Source: Alternaria dauci
Taxonomy: Eukaryota > Ascomycota > Dothideomycetes > Pleosporales > Pleosporaceae
DNA: 64,000 nt
Direction: 5' to 3'
Assembly: GCF_042100115.1 (NCBI RefSeq)
Contig: NC_091273.1
Location: forward strand, 620,001-684,000
Shown: positions 13,101-24,784 of the stretch, in pieces
Layout: each line of letters begins with the position of its first letter
Position numbering within the stretch: position 1 is the first letter of the stretch
Notes under the pieces: model-generated
Told to the model about the DNA's origin: nothing
What the model saw: the letters and a program-made list of their open reading frames with translations, nothing else
The model's database searches: none
Program-made: the position numbers and the translations under genes

Positions 13101-14049
13101 TGATCGCATATTGCGACGACGAGCAGGTATAGGTATTTGACATTAGATGTGGTGGTTATGCCATGTGGCATACATGCATTACGACGGAACGTATGAGATA
13201 AAGATGACAACAGATTACAAATGTGTACATCTAGAAACAGCAGGCAGAATAGACATGCGCCCTTGTTTCAGAGCTCATGGTCCACCAAGAACGTTCAGAG
13301 GATCAAGGAAATGTCTGCAAAGTTGTATCGCGAAGCAAGCGATGAGTATATATGGAGGAAAAAAAAAATGCAATGCGTGATAACAAACAGAAGTAGATGA
13401 CGATACCGCCAGTGTACAAAGGAAAAGTGCAGTGATGGGGATAAAAAGACCAATGAAAATGCGCCCCTTCCGACTCTGCCTGGGTATCTTATCCTTCTCT
13501 TTTGCTCCCCTAGTTGACACGCCACTCGAGACACCAACTGTATTCCTCGCTGATATGTTTCTGTCTGGAAACACTGGCCGGCTCTTTCTCCATGCCATCC
13601 CCAGTCAACTCGAAGTCTCAACATTCCACAGGTATTGTATTCCCAGCTCGAACCCAGTGTCTTTCCCAACGCCGCCGCAATGCTGGACTCACTGGCAATG
13701 TGTTGCGCGTCGCAGGAACAGTTGTTCGTCGTGTCCAAAGTATGCAGGTAATTGGTTAAAGGAGTGTATATCTGAAGAGGAAGGGTATACCGTGGCCAAA
13801 ATCGTGGTACGTCGTAAAGGAAATATGGAAAGGGATTAGAACGCTTGCGTGTGTATGTGTGTACCCCAAAAGGAGAATCGCCAATGCCGAAATCGACCAC
13901 AAAGAAGGAGGTTTGTAACCAGCACAAACTTCGCGATACAACTTGTCTCCGCATGCGCCCATGCTATCTGTTTAGTGTTTTTCTTTTCTTCACCATGCAC
14001 GTAAGCTCTCGAATTGGCCAGCCAATCCATCGCAATTAAGGTCGGCCAG
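7193..14049. other. Gene-poor 6.9-kb region
   Basis: No ORF here has a recognisable domain, a coherent exon structure or length beyond what chance gives. Base composition is not the extreme AT richness of RIP-mutated repeats. A stretch near 8750-9050 reads as protein-like in one frame but carries several stops. The last part (about 13300-14049) probably includes the 3' untranslated region of the Myb gene on the minus strand. No terminal repeats or transposase motifs are seen. Confidence 0.5.
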
Positions 14050-15218
14050 TCATTGGTAAGTTGCGCCTGGATCGCTTGGGCCAGCGGCCATTTGCGACGA
14101 GGAATAGGTGCCCTGGTGCTGATGTTGTCGTTGTGATTCTTCCTCCTCCTCCTCTTCGCGCGCGGCCATCTCTACCGCCTCCAGTTGCTCGGCCTTGTCT
14201 CTGCACGCGGTAGGCGAAAAGCCACTGCCGACCTTCGAGGAAATGATGCGCCAACGGTCGTTCTCGTACTCCTGCATGGCGTTGCGAAGCTTTTGCACCT
14301 GTATTACCGGTTATGGTTAGCATGTCGGAGATTGTGGATGCGATACACGACGTCGTGCGTTTCATGACTAGGGTAGGGACTCACCATATCATCCGTCCAG
14401 ACAGTGGTCTTTGCTTTGAGCTTCGTGCAGTACCGAACTTGGAGTGTGCCAGAGCTGCGCCCAGGGAAAAAGTCGGCGATTTGCTTCCACGTGAGGTTCT
14501 TCTTCTCTTTGAGATCGACAAGTAACTGGTCGTCCTCGGGTGTGAACTTGAGCTTCGGGCCGCGAGGTCGTTGTGCTGGCGGAGGCATTCCCTCTTGGCC
14601 TACTACGCTGGGGGGTCCATGATGTTGAGCGGGAGAGGGGGGTGCGCCCTCCATTGGATGATGTCTCTTATTGCGATGTGTGTTTGGTAGATGATGGTGG
14701 TGTGTGGGAGGTAATGAAGACTGTGGGGTTGGCGGTGGCGGGTATTGTTGAAGGGAGTAACCCTGCGTCGCGTGTTGTAGTGAGACGCTTCCCGTTGCTT
14801 GAGCGTAGGGGTTGAGTTGCTGCTCTAAGCTCGGAGGGAGATTGTGTTGCAAGTCGTCTTGGTGGCTGCGCTTGCGTCCGGCGGTTTGCTGGGGCGGCGG
14901 CGGGTAGCCCACGTTGTAGGAAGATGGAGAGTGCTGCGACATGGAGTGATGGCGCAGCAAATGGGGTTGATGTAGTGAGTGTGTCTCGATGTCTGTGTAG
15001 GTAGGATGGTGGCCGGCGCCAGCATGTTGGAGTGTTTGAGACTGGTGTGGCTGCAGGAAGGAGTGAGGGTGGTAACCCGGAGGCAATCCGGTATGGGAGT
15101 GGAGGACATTTTGATGTTCGACGTTTGAGGTGGGTATGTGATGTTCTTCCCCGGCATCGCCTGGTACGGTGTAGTCGAGGAAAGGGCCTCGATAGGGACT
15201 CGCCAGTGTTGCGATCAC
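14050..15218 (-). CDS. Myb/SANT-repeat protein 1
   Basis: Predicted nuclear DNA-binding protein of 360 residues. Exon 1 (15218-14385, 278 codons) and exon 2 (14298-14050) flank an 86-nt intron with GTGAGT donor and CAG acceptor, phase 0. The N-terminal 220 residues are low complexity, rich in His, Pro, Gln and Ser. A first Myb/SANT repeat spans about 222-270, with LKFTPEDDQLLVDLKE, TWKQIADFFPGR and a closing VRYCTKL. A second, weaker repeat begins at WTDDMV and continues in exon 2 with EYENDRWRIISSKVG. A poly-Glu run and a Gln/His-rich tail end the protein. The layout (disordered N-terminus, two SANT repeats near the C-terminus) is the same as in the next Myb gene at 18175-19050, suggesting distant paralogy. 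Target genes are unknown. Confidence 0.85.
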
Positions 15219-18174
15219 GCATGGAGACTACCAGAGCTAGGTTGCTCTGGCAGGCCGCCGCAGTGAGACCTAAGCCAGAAAAAGGGTGCCTTAGTTTGAG
15301 TTGATGTTCGGAGTTGCGATGGCTGTATCGCACGTGTTTGGGTATTTCGAATTTTTGTTATATTGACAAATGTTGGAGCAAGAAGAGGCTAGGGGAACGC
15401 GCCATCGGTCGAGTCTTATCGCGTGTGTTAAGCGTCTGGGTTGTTGAATATAGGTAGCAGCCTTGTAGGGGACAAACGAAAAGTACCTATGGCTGGGGAT
15501 GGTTGTGAAATATAAGACTCGTGCCTGATGGGAGAAGGCATTAAAAATTTCGGGCAGTATGTCCCTTCAAAAGCCCGGTCCGTCTTGTGCGATTGCCACA
15601 CGGACACAGGATCCAAGCATGTACAGCAATGGGTCGTCCCCACGAGACGCTCTGTTCCTGAGGAGCACCAAACGAGTTAGTAGGGAAGCCCAGGGACTGA
15701 TTCTACGTCAAGCATAATGCGGTGATCAATGACAAGGAGGGGTGCCCCGGCGCACGATCTGGACGAGTACAATGCTGCAGGCCCTGGATCGTGAGTGGCT
15801 GCTGATGCAAAATGAGATGGGCATGAGGTACTCTGCCTGGCTTGCGAGGGGCCAGTGGGGCTCGGGGCGTGCGCGGTCCATGCCATCGTCGTTTATTTCT
15901 AGAATGCCGCCAGAAAGATCTCCAACGCCGTTGCAGGCGCTGCAGGAGGGATCCTGGCGCAGCGTGGTGGCCAGGAGATGTGCATTGAGGAGGTTCTGAA
16001 TCGGCTAGCGACACGGCAGGGGCTCGAGGCAATTCCCCAAAGAAGGAGCGCTACGAGCGAACGCCGTATGCCAGATTGATTGAGACACAGTCTATCAGAC
16101 GCGGAGCCAGGACCGCACTGGCGGGAGAGCTACTCGGGTCATGCTCGGCGGCGAATGGGTCAAAAACGGCCTGTCAGAAGCGTGCCGCGACGATGATGGC
16201 ATTTTTCATGGCAACCTAGTGGCCTACCGCGCCTTGTGCTTCAGTCGATGGCACTTTATGCCTGGAAGAACCTTAGCCGGCTCAGCGCCCCATAGAGCAT
16301 GATGGTGCTTTGCAAAGAAGCGATACTCGGATCAGGGCAGGACAGTTGGCTCTGCCGGCATTTACACAGCCGTAGCACCCGCCTGTAAGCCGTGGGACCG
16401 AGCGATGGCAGGGCCCTCGGTCATGGTTCTCTAACGCATAGGCATTACCGGCCTCAGATTGGCTCATGCGTGGGCCGTTTCAAGGTATAGAGTCAGGCCC
16501 TGCCCTATATGCGCTTCGTCATCCCCCCATGAGTTGGGATCTACCAGCCACAGAAATGTCCCGCCGCCCGCATTGGATGGCGCACTCCGGCCTGCTGCAG
16601 AAGCAGCGGGCGTACGGAGTGCTGGTGGCGAGCAGAGACGGGCATTGCGGAGAATATCGATGGATCATGTCTGAGACAGGCGCAATGTGCTGAGCATGGC
16701 GACTGAGGCGGTGGTGGTGGTAGTGGTGGGGAAAGGAGCGCGCAAGCGACTCGAACTCGACGTGCAACGCTAAGATTCGGGAACGATTCCACTCAAGCGG
16801 CCGGGATCTGCCCGCCTTCGAGCCTCGCATACATCTCATCTCTTGACTGCATGGCCGGCATGGCATCGTGAGTCCAGTGCGCCATCCAAACTGTCGCCCT
16901 CAGGCACGCCATCCACGGCTGCGCTTACTCCGAAGATGCAACCTCCATCCTTCCAGAGCTTGGGTACCGAGAGGCCACCACCAGCATCCCGCGTCACGTG
17001 ACCAACGACACGACAGACGCACTCCCCGGCGGGCGGCTGGGTTGCCCCTGCTTCTGCAGCCATTGCTATGACCTCACCGCCGTCGCCATGTGTGTGTGAC
17101 TTTCAGGTCTAGCAATGGTCTGCCCACCTCCAAGTACTCGACCAACGGCGCATTACCCGTTTAGGCTGATGCAGGCCATCGCGAACTATAGGCTCGACGG
17201 CGACGCACGATGCAGCCCTCACCATGCTCCCTCCAACAGACCACGCAATCCGCGACCATGCTTGCTGTCATGCCATGTGGCTGGCATCGTGAGCGGAGCG
17301 CGTGCAGCGCATGTACAGGTATGGTGAGTAGAAGCGCGTCGCGCCGAAACCTGTGGGCGACCAAATATCCCCGCCGCGCAAACTACTCTCGACATGACGG
17401 CTACGCTTAAGCGCGTCTTGGGCCAATATCGCGCCCGTTAAGATGGTTCGGTAGCATAGCCGGAGCGTTCGTCTAGCAGTAACCTGCGCCGTTACACGTG
17501 GCCATCGTAACCAAGATCGCCTACAACACCGCTGATCGCAGAAGAAAACAACCGACCATCATCTGCGCTGCCACTGCACCGACGGTAGGCCGCCCATATG
17601 TGCTACAAATAGCACAGCTGCCGGCCAATTCTACAGATCGGCATGCGGCGGCATGGAGAGGCGGAACGTTGAGGTGTGGCGACGCGTTGAAACATCTGGT
17701 CGAACCGCTGCAGGCTACCGAAACCAATCGTTCGTTGACGTGAAACGACAACACAAGCAAGATCGGCCAACGGCCCTTGAGCAAAGCATGCTTTGGGACG
17801 CTTCCCCCACATGTGACAGACGGTTATGTCATGGGTAGTTTGCCGATTATTGCTACGTAAAAAAGATATTCGATATTATGTCCAGGAGGAGCCTCCCTTT
17901 GCAAAACCATTGCCCGATTCTGAAGCCAGAGAAAAATCAATAACAGTGGTCAGCTTTGCCGAAACTCCTAAGCGTCTTTTGGGGAAAGAGAAGGCGGCTA
18001 GTTCCTTGTGCCTCCGCTGCCGAGAACCACGTACGGAAACACCAACAAGGACGAACGGATGCCCACCGCAGCTTTGCGCGTGCGATGCTCGATCAAGATA
18101 GGAAAGCTGGTATCATAAAGCGGGCCCCACCGGACTAATGCCGGGAAGACGCAGGCTGTGATCATAAGTGTCGT
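15219..18174. other. Intergenic region of about 3 kb
   Basis: Upstream region of the first Myb gene and downstream region of the second. Many short overlapping frames exist on both strands, with stops in all of them; none has a recognisable motif. Parts of 15880-17100 read as Arg/Ala/Pro-rich protein in several frames, which reflects GC-rich composition. Confidence 0.45.
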
Positions 18175-19050
18175 TCAGTACTTGCCGCCGAAGTTCTCTT
18201 TCGCGTACTGCTCGCATGCCTGGTGCACATTAGTACGAGCGCTTGTACACAAAAGACGACATGTAATAACAGCCAGAACGTACTTTTGCAGGTTTGCCGA
18301 CCTTCTGTCCTATGGCCTTCCATTTGTTGGCGTCATACTCCTTGATGGCGGCAAGCAGCGCAGCGCTCTTCTTACTTGTCAGCACGCTCTCTATTGAACA
18401 TCGCAGGAGCTTCCAACTCACTTCATCCTCAGCAAATTCGGCGTAGTGCATGTCCTTGTAGGTATGTCAGAGTGTGCGCAGTGCAACGATACTGATCGCC
18501 TGCCTACCTTGTACCAATGTTTCTTCACGCTCCCTTCTGTCCGCTGCGGGAATGTCTATCATAGGCAAAGTCAGCTAACTTTTCTTCAGGATCACGGCAT
18601 TTCAGATGTCCGGGAAGGCTTCCTCACCTTTGCAATCTCGCTCCAGCTGTTCCCAGCATCTCTCATTTGTTTCAACCTCAATTCCTCAGCTGGTGTCCAC
18701 GGCGTATTTGTCCGACTCTTCTTAGCCTTGGGCTCCTGCGCAGTATCGAAATCAGCCGTTGGAGGCAACGCTGCACTACCTGCTTGCGCCCCTGCGCTAT
18801 CTGATGTACTGGCCATGGCTTCTTGCGACTGTCCCAGCGTTACAGACTTGCGCTTACGGCTCGTGGGAGATGAAAGTGGCGACTGCGGGCCAGGTTGAGC
18901 GTCCTGATTTGCTGTAGTGGATGAGGCCGCTGGTTGTAAACTAGGCAACTCTGGCGGCCCAGGGTATAGAACGGTCGGTTGCGGATTTGCTGCGATGGGC
19001 GACGGTTTTAGGCTACGCTTGGTGGAAGGTGAAGAGCTATCAGGGGACAT
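18175..19050 (-). CDS. Myb/SANT-repeat protein 2
   Basis: Predicted nuclear DNA-binding protein of 211 residues in five exons: 19050-18628, 18555-18508, 18454-18422, 18370-18284 and 18219-18175. All joins keep the frame, and each small exon continues the domain. The first 110 residues are Ser/Pro-rich with basic patches (SRKRKS, KAKKSRT), a likely nuclear signal. SANT repeat 1 runs about 115-157 (WTPAEELRLKQMRD, SWSEIAKTFPQRTEGSVKKH). Repeat 2 runs about 169-205 (ALLAAIKEYDANKWKAIGQK and a closing ACEQYAKENF). The intron before exon 4 uses an AAG acceptor. An alternative start is ATG at 19165-19163 with an intron from GTGAGT (19160) to a TAG before CTCTTC, which would replace the first few residues. 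It shares its layout with the Myb gene at 14050. Confidence 0.85.
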
Positions 19051-21559
19051 AAGGTCAGCGCGTGCGGCAGGGTACCGAGTCGAGTAGGAGAAGTATCCTG
19101 GAGTCGCACGCAGGACGGGGGGGGGGGACAAGCTGAGAAGGATATAGTGGAAAGACTCACGACATGGCGGCAGACGGGGGCGATAAGACGTGGCCAGACA
19201 GACGGCAGCACGAGACAGCTTCACTGGGGAGAACAGGATGCGCCTATAGAGTGTAGTGTCATGCTCGTATATTACAGCTTCAGGACACTTTCAGAGGGTA
19301 CGACGGCCAGACTGAAGGCAGTCGATCATCATGATATCCAAGGAAGCAAATGGCCTGTCGGTGCGAGCGCTGATCAAGTACAAGGGATACAAAGAGGGTC
19401 AGGATGGCATTTGACGAGCGAATGGGAGGGGGGCTTCAGCATGATGGTGGAGGACGAGGGCGACGCTGTGAGGTTAAGTGGCCGGGTGCTAGCGGGGGTG
19501 GGCGCCAACGCTGGGGATATCAAGTAAAGTCAAGTACTAGTACCTTTGAGCTAATGGGCCTGAGGGTGGTGGTCGAGGTATAGGTACGCGGGGACACGCT
19601 GCAGACAAGAAGCGGGGTAACAGGCTCTAGGGCCCGGCTCTGATGAACAGGTGGCTTTGAGGTTACGGGGACAACAAGACGAGTGCTTAGAGGGCAGCGG
19701 AGGTAGATTGCGCAGCGCGTGACAACTCTATGCGTCTCCAGCTTCATGCGAGTGATGTGGAGCGCCCCCGATCGGGTGTCGCGACATGATGGCCGTGTAT
19801 TCAGAGAGGCCAGCGGCGCCGGCGGAACACTGTGGGAGAGACAAGTTGCATGCTGTCATGAGTGTCATGACGATTCCCATGCCATGCCGCGTTGGTCGAG
19901 TGACCCAAGATCATGTCACCGTCGAGTCGCTACCAATGCGTGTAGAGTGCCGCACAGTGGTCGTGATGACGGAGTTGCTGACGGATGGAGCGGGGCAGGG
20001 TGCATTGACCGGGCGCTCTTTCCTTGAGTAGTCGCTCGTGCTTTCCCTCTTCATCGGTCAACAACACAGCGCGAAGTCGCAGTCGTCATGGCGAGAGTCG
20101 CACAAACACGACCACATCACACGTCTGCTCCCTCTTCCAACCCATCTCCCCAATCCACCCTCGACCGCCAATCGCGCCCCTAGCACTGCACACAATCGTG
20201 CTGCATTTTAGCCCGACTTCAGTCGTCGCCGAGTGCGAGCCATCCCTGTCTTCTCCACACTGCCACTGCAGCAGCGGCTTGCAACCGTCGTGCCAAACAA
20301 GCAGCCATCACGCTCATCACCACTGTTGGGCGCGGGGAAGGCAAAGGTAATCGGCCTCCTGATGCTCTACCAAGGCCGTCTTCTCTGTTATGGGCCTGGA
20401 TGCCTTTTCTACCAGGCTCCGCTCCGCATTCCAGCCAAGCTCCTTTTCCAGTTGCCTGACGCAGCGCCAGTATCACTACAAGCCACAAGCGTTTGAGGGA
20501 ACCGCTCTGCCACAGCCTTACCACTGACGGCCTATAGCAGTTCTTGTGGCCTGCCAAGTCCTTCGGCCTCATGGAGAGCCTGACCTGTTGATGCTGTAGG
20601 CGGAACACACCCCATCCGAACGTAATCGTTTCGCCTGTCTCACAGCGTCGTCATCTGCATACCTGTGTGTTGCGAATCATCTCCACTCGTACTCTACTCG
20701 GTCCTTTTCCAATGAGCCTATTCTCGAGGAATGGTAAGAGATATCGTCTTGATATTGCTCAAAAAGCTCGTCGCCAATGTTGTTTGTCACTGCAAAGGGC
20801 AGACCGCCGGCGCACAGTCCTCTCCGCAGCCTGTCACAGCACAGACTGAGTTAGCGCCCGCCGTCGCTTCGGCACTGGTCGCTGCTTGTTTCCAGCCTTC
20901 CAAACATTGTCAAACCTCGCGCTCCTTCAAACCTGCTCCAAGTCCGACGCGCGCGGTTTTGAAACTGCCCCCGTGGGCCCCAATGAGGCTGACGTCCTTA
21001 TGCGTCCCGCTCTAGATCTTCAGAGCCCCAGGCAACCATTTCCTATGCGACTTCATGTCCGTTCCACTTCCGGCTTAACATGTCTCGTGTCAAGGTTCTT
21101 CTAAACATTTTGGCTGCGAACGCTGTCCATGCCCCATGGCGCTGATCAGAAATCGAGTTGCAGAAGCGACGGTTTGAAAACGTTGCCAATGTCAGGAACT
21201 GCCACTGCTAATCGACCTGGTCTGTGGCCACTGACCGACCCGTTTCTTGACCACCGCCCAAACTCTATAATTGCTCCGTTGCCCCAAGTTTCGAGGCCTC
21301 AACCGCATCTGTTCAATCGGCATCTGTCTTTTGTTTTTTAGCAGCCTTGTAATACTCTCGTTTTCTTCCCACTGGTTTGGGCTGCCTACATTCACTTAAT
21401 CAACATTGCTGAGCAATTACCTTTTTACCGACACACCGTGTAATACTTTCTTTTCAGAGCCAGACTCCATCACGACGAACAGACCTCCCCAGTGGAAACG
21501 ACTCAACGACCCCTACTACCAAGTACAACTATCAACGCCAATAACATACTATCTTCATC
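19051..21559. other. Long divergent promoter between two Myb-type genes
   Basis: About 2.5 kb without a supported gene. It holds an 11-base G run at 19117-19127 (within the possible leader of Myb protein 2) and many short ATG-starting frames in the likely leader of the plus-strand gene at 21560. A long leader with upstream ORFs is plausible for a regulator gene. Confidence 0.5.
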
Positions 21560-22567
21560 ATGATGCACCATCAGCCCCAGATTCTCTCTCCTCTCCCGGA
21601 GATGAACTCGCAGTCTCCTGACCCTTCGAGCCTCCGTGCTCGCAAGATGTCAGCCGGTGGAAACAGATCTTGGTCTGAAGATGAGGTATGTCAATCATGT
21701 CGCACTCAACAGGCACTCGCTAATATTCGCTAGGAAACCTACCTCCTCCAGACTCGCATGCAAAAGATGCCCTACAAGCACATTGCAGCACATCTCAAGA
21801 AGACTGAGCTTGCATGCCGCCTGCACTACCACCAGCTCTCGCACGGTAGCCATCGCCGCAAGCGTAACAACTCCGTCTCCTCCAACGCCTCATGCAGCTC
21901 GTCTGGTACTGCTCCCGTTTACTCTATGGCTGTCGACCAGGACGGCTACTCTCAGTCTTCTCGCCACAGCTCGCCCATGAGCTACTCCGGCAGTCCTCAT
22001 GTTCGCGCCAACTCCATCACCACCTCCCCAGGCCGATCACAGCACAAGATCCTTCTTCCTAAGCCTCGTACCCTCACCCCTCGTGGTTCTCCGGAGCCAT
22101 ACAACGGTCTCCGCATCAACACCGAGGTAGCCCATCAGCCCAAGGTCGTCGACACTGACCGCCTCCGCTCCATCTACGAAGCTCGCCGTCAGCAATTCTG
22201 GGCTACAGTCGCCGCCGACTACGGTACGGATGTTTCTCCTGCACAGCTCGAGGAGATCTGGCGCAACGGCTCCAACGCTGTTCGCCCTCCTACTCCCGAT
22301 GCCTCGCCCGATGGCAGCATCATGCACAACCCCATGTTCAAGCCCAACCCCTTCCCGACTTACATCTCGCCGGCGCAGAGTGAGCCAGCCAAGCACTACA
22401 GCCCCATGAACCCCATGGACATTAGCGCTGTTTCGGCTCCAGAACGCATGCCTTATGTGCTGCCAATGCCTGTCCCTTCCTCAGGCCGCCCGAGGGCTGG
22501 TACTTGGAGCTCGGCGCCGAGGGACAACATGCCTATTGCTAGCCTTCTCAATGATGATAGGAAATAG
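21560..22567 (+). CDS. Myb-like DNA-binding protein 3
   Basis: Predicted nuclear protein of 319 residues. Exon 1 (21560-21685, 42 codons) ends in WSEDE at a GTATGT donor; exon 2 (21734-22567) continues with ETYLLQTRMQKMPYKHIAAH, and the 48-nt intron splits the single Myb repeat (about residues 36-85, SWSEDEE to RLHYHQLSHG). It is followed by a basic stretch SHRRKR, Ser-rich linkers with SP/TP sites, and a second conserved-looking helical block near 165-205 (DRLRSIYEARRQQFWATVAA, then SPAQLEEIWRNG) that may be a divergent second module. Two ATG codons are adjacent at the start. Codon use is strongly biased towards C at third positions, unlike the Myb gene at 18175. Probable transcription factor of unknown targets. 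Confidence 0.85.
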
Positions 22568-24784
22568 ATATTATTTCATCAAATTCCTGTACTTGTTGAA
22601 TCACCTTCTCGGGATTTAGGATTAGTATGGCACGGGCAATGACTTTTTTCCACTTCTCTACTTTCATTAATTCGCTGTTCAATCAATTTTTGTTTCTCTT
22701 ACCATCTTCTTAACAGCTTCGGTGGTATATGTCGGAACTGGTATGATATGCATGGTTATGAGACGTTGCGCGTTTCGGATTGTTCATGCAGGAGTTGGTT
22801 ACATTTGTCATTTTGGTCTTGGCGCACTCGGGCAATTTGCATCTAGGTGCTTCGCATCTCACGATAGTTCGGCATTCATCCTTCGCGGCACTTGTAGCGG
22901 TAGTGAACAGAACGAAAAGAAAAAAAACCCACATTTTCCATCTCCACATTGCTCTAGACAACTCATAGTCATGAGTACTTCCAAGGAGCATTACCCTTGC
23001 GCTTCTTTAGTCCTGATATTTCGCTTGCAGTACCTACCTTCTTAATCCGGGCTGTTAAGCGAGGGATGTCAAACACGACTGACCACCTCACCTTCCATAC
23101 ATTTGCATCTCTATTATTCACTACAGCAGGATATCGTTACTACGTTGAGAAATTTGGACCAAAAGGACAATATCCGTACTAAATCTATTAAAAGATGCCT
23201 TCAACCATCTGCCAAACTTGCACAAAAACAACATAAGCCAAATCCAAGCACGATATGGCCGCCACCATCAATCTCGCATACTTATGTAACTTAACCGTCC
23301 ATCATCCGCTCTTGACAGCGGCAGCCTTGCAACCTGAGCCGCCTGTGACAGCAAACGGTACCGCAGCCTCAAGGCACGTAGACCACCACAGCCGCCGTGC
23401 GTGAAACAACAACAACAACAACGGAATACTCCGTTGCGCTGTGCGAAGCAAAGCTTGCTTGCATCTAGACTTTTCTCTTTCCCGACTAGTTGGCCGTTGA
23501 GATTCATTCGTTTGTTCGTTGCGGAGACCTTGTCCGGTGGGGTTGTGCGTTATGGTAGTTTGAAACGCTTCCCACCGCACTAGGTGCTTTTCGCAACGGT
23601 TTGGTAACGGTGCTACGGGTAATACTGTCAGCTGATATTGCAGCTGGTATCGTGAAGCTGCCGACTCTTTATTTTGTTTGACGATGACGATTGCAACATA
23701 ATCTTCGACTTAATGCGTGTGCCGTCAAATGTTCATGCGTTGTGCTAGTTTGGTTACATGTGATGAGGCAGAGTGGATGCCAACATACGCGTGCTCCTTC
23801 GCGCTCTGCATGTCGCCAAAGCGAGTCGTCAATCATAAGGGACCAATTAAGAAATTACAAATCATCACCGTCTTAGTAAGAAGAGACAAGGTTTGCAAAA
23901 AAAGGCTCGACATGCCGTGTTCCTATTCTCGAACACAGACGCCCCATGTCAGCCGTGCACATCTCCCGCCGTCCCGCGAACGTCATTTGACTCGCTCCCA
24001 CCGATCCTATCAAAAAGCGCCACAGCGTGTCCGACCGCCTAGCATCTTACCAGTGCGTTTTGTCTAATTTCCCAAGTCCTAGGAAATTCATGCCTTATTG
24101 CCTGAGAATCCTCCCAAGGCCCTTTCCCTCGGAACCCCTGCAAAACACGCCATGTCATCGACCAGAGATCCTTTCGTCCCATCGCCTTTCCCCACCAACT
24201 AGCCCAGGGCCCAAGCTGAGTCAATTTCCATGTCCCTGGTCCACGCATATGCCGAGTTCTTATGCAGATCCACGCCCCGGTGAGCGTGGTTGGGCCCGCC
24301 TCTGTGGATACTGCAGTGTGCGTTTGGTGACATTCATGCGAACTGGGGTTGCGACCTAGTAGAGATCTGTGAGCGCCTTAGTTTCGAGGCGCATAAGTGT
24401 GGCGTATGAGCGATGGATTAGAAGCCTTGTAAGGCTGATAGAATTTTGTTGTATGCAAGCCTGAGGGGAGAATGACGTAGGAGGAAGTGGTGAGGTCGGC
24501 GATGTCCGTGATGCATGTGCGTACATGCACGAGTGAGGGGTTCTGGAAGTGTGACCGAAGCTCATGAGGTGTCGGGATTATTTGGGATCGGTATAGTCGC
24601 CTGATACGTACGTGACGTGCCTTCTCCGGCTCCGAAGGATGGTTGTCGGACCGTAGAGTCGTTGGATCAGTCGGCGCTCGTGCCTCTTGGATGCGACGTA
24701 ATCACTCAGAATATCTGGGGTCGTGTTTGGCCGATAATACGCCCGAACGACATGTGAATTGTGCAGTGCTTGCGGCCCTTCTCA
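22568..24784. other. Intergenic region of about 2.2 kb
   Basis: Nothing recognisable is seen. A CAA repeat lies at about 23407-23422. The region is flanked by the 3' ends of the third Myb gene and the Trk gene, so it probably contains both 3' untranslated regions and spacer. Confidence 0.5.

Noticed and set aside
13295..13954. Minus-strand open frame of 219 codons
   Set aside because: No motif, unusual aromatic-rich composition, and it lies just downstream of the Myb gene, most likely in its 3' untranslated region.
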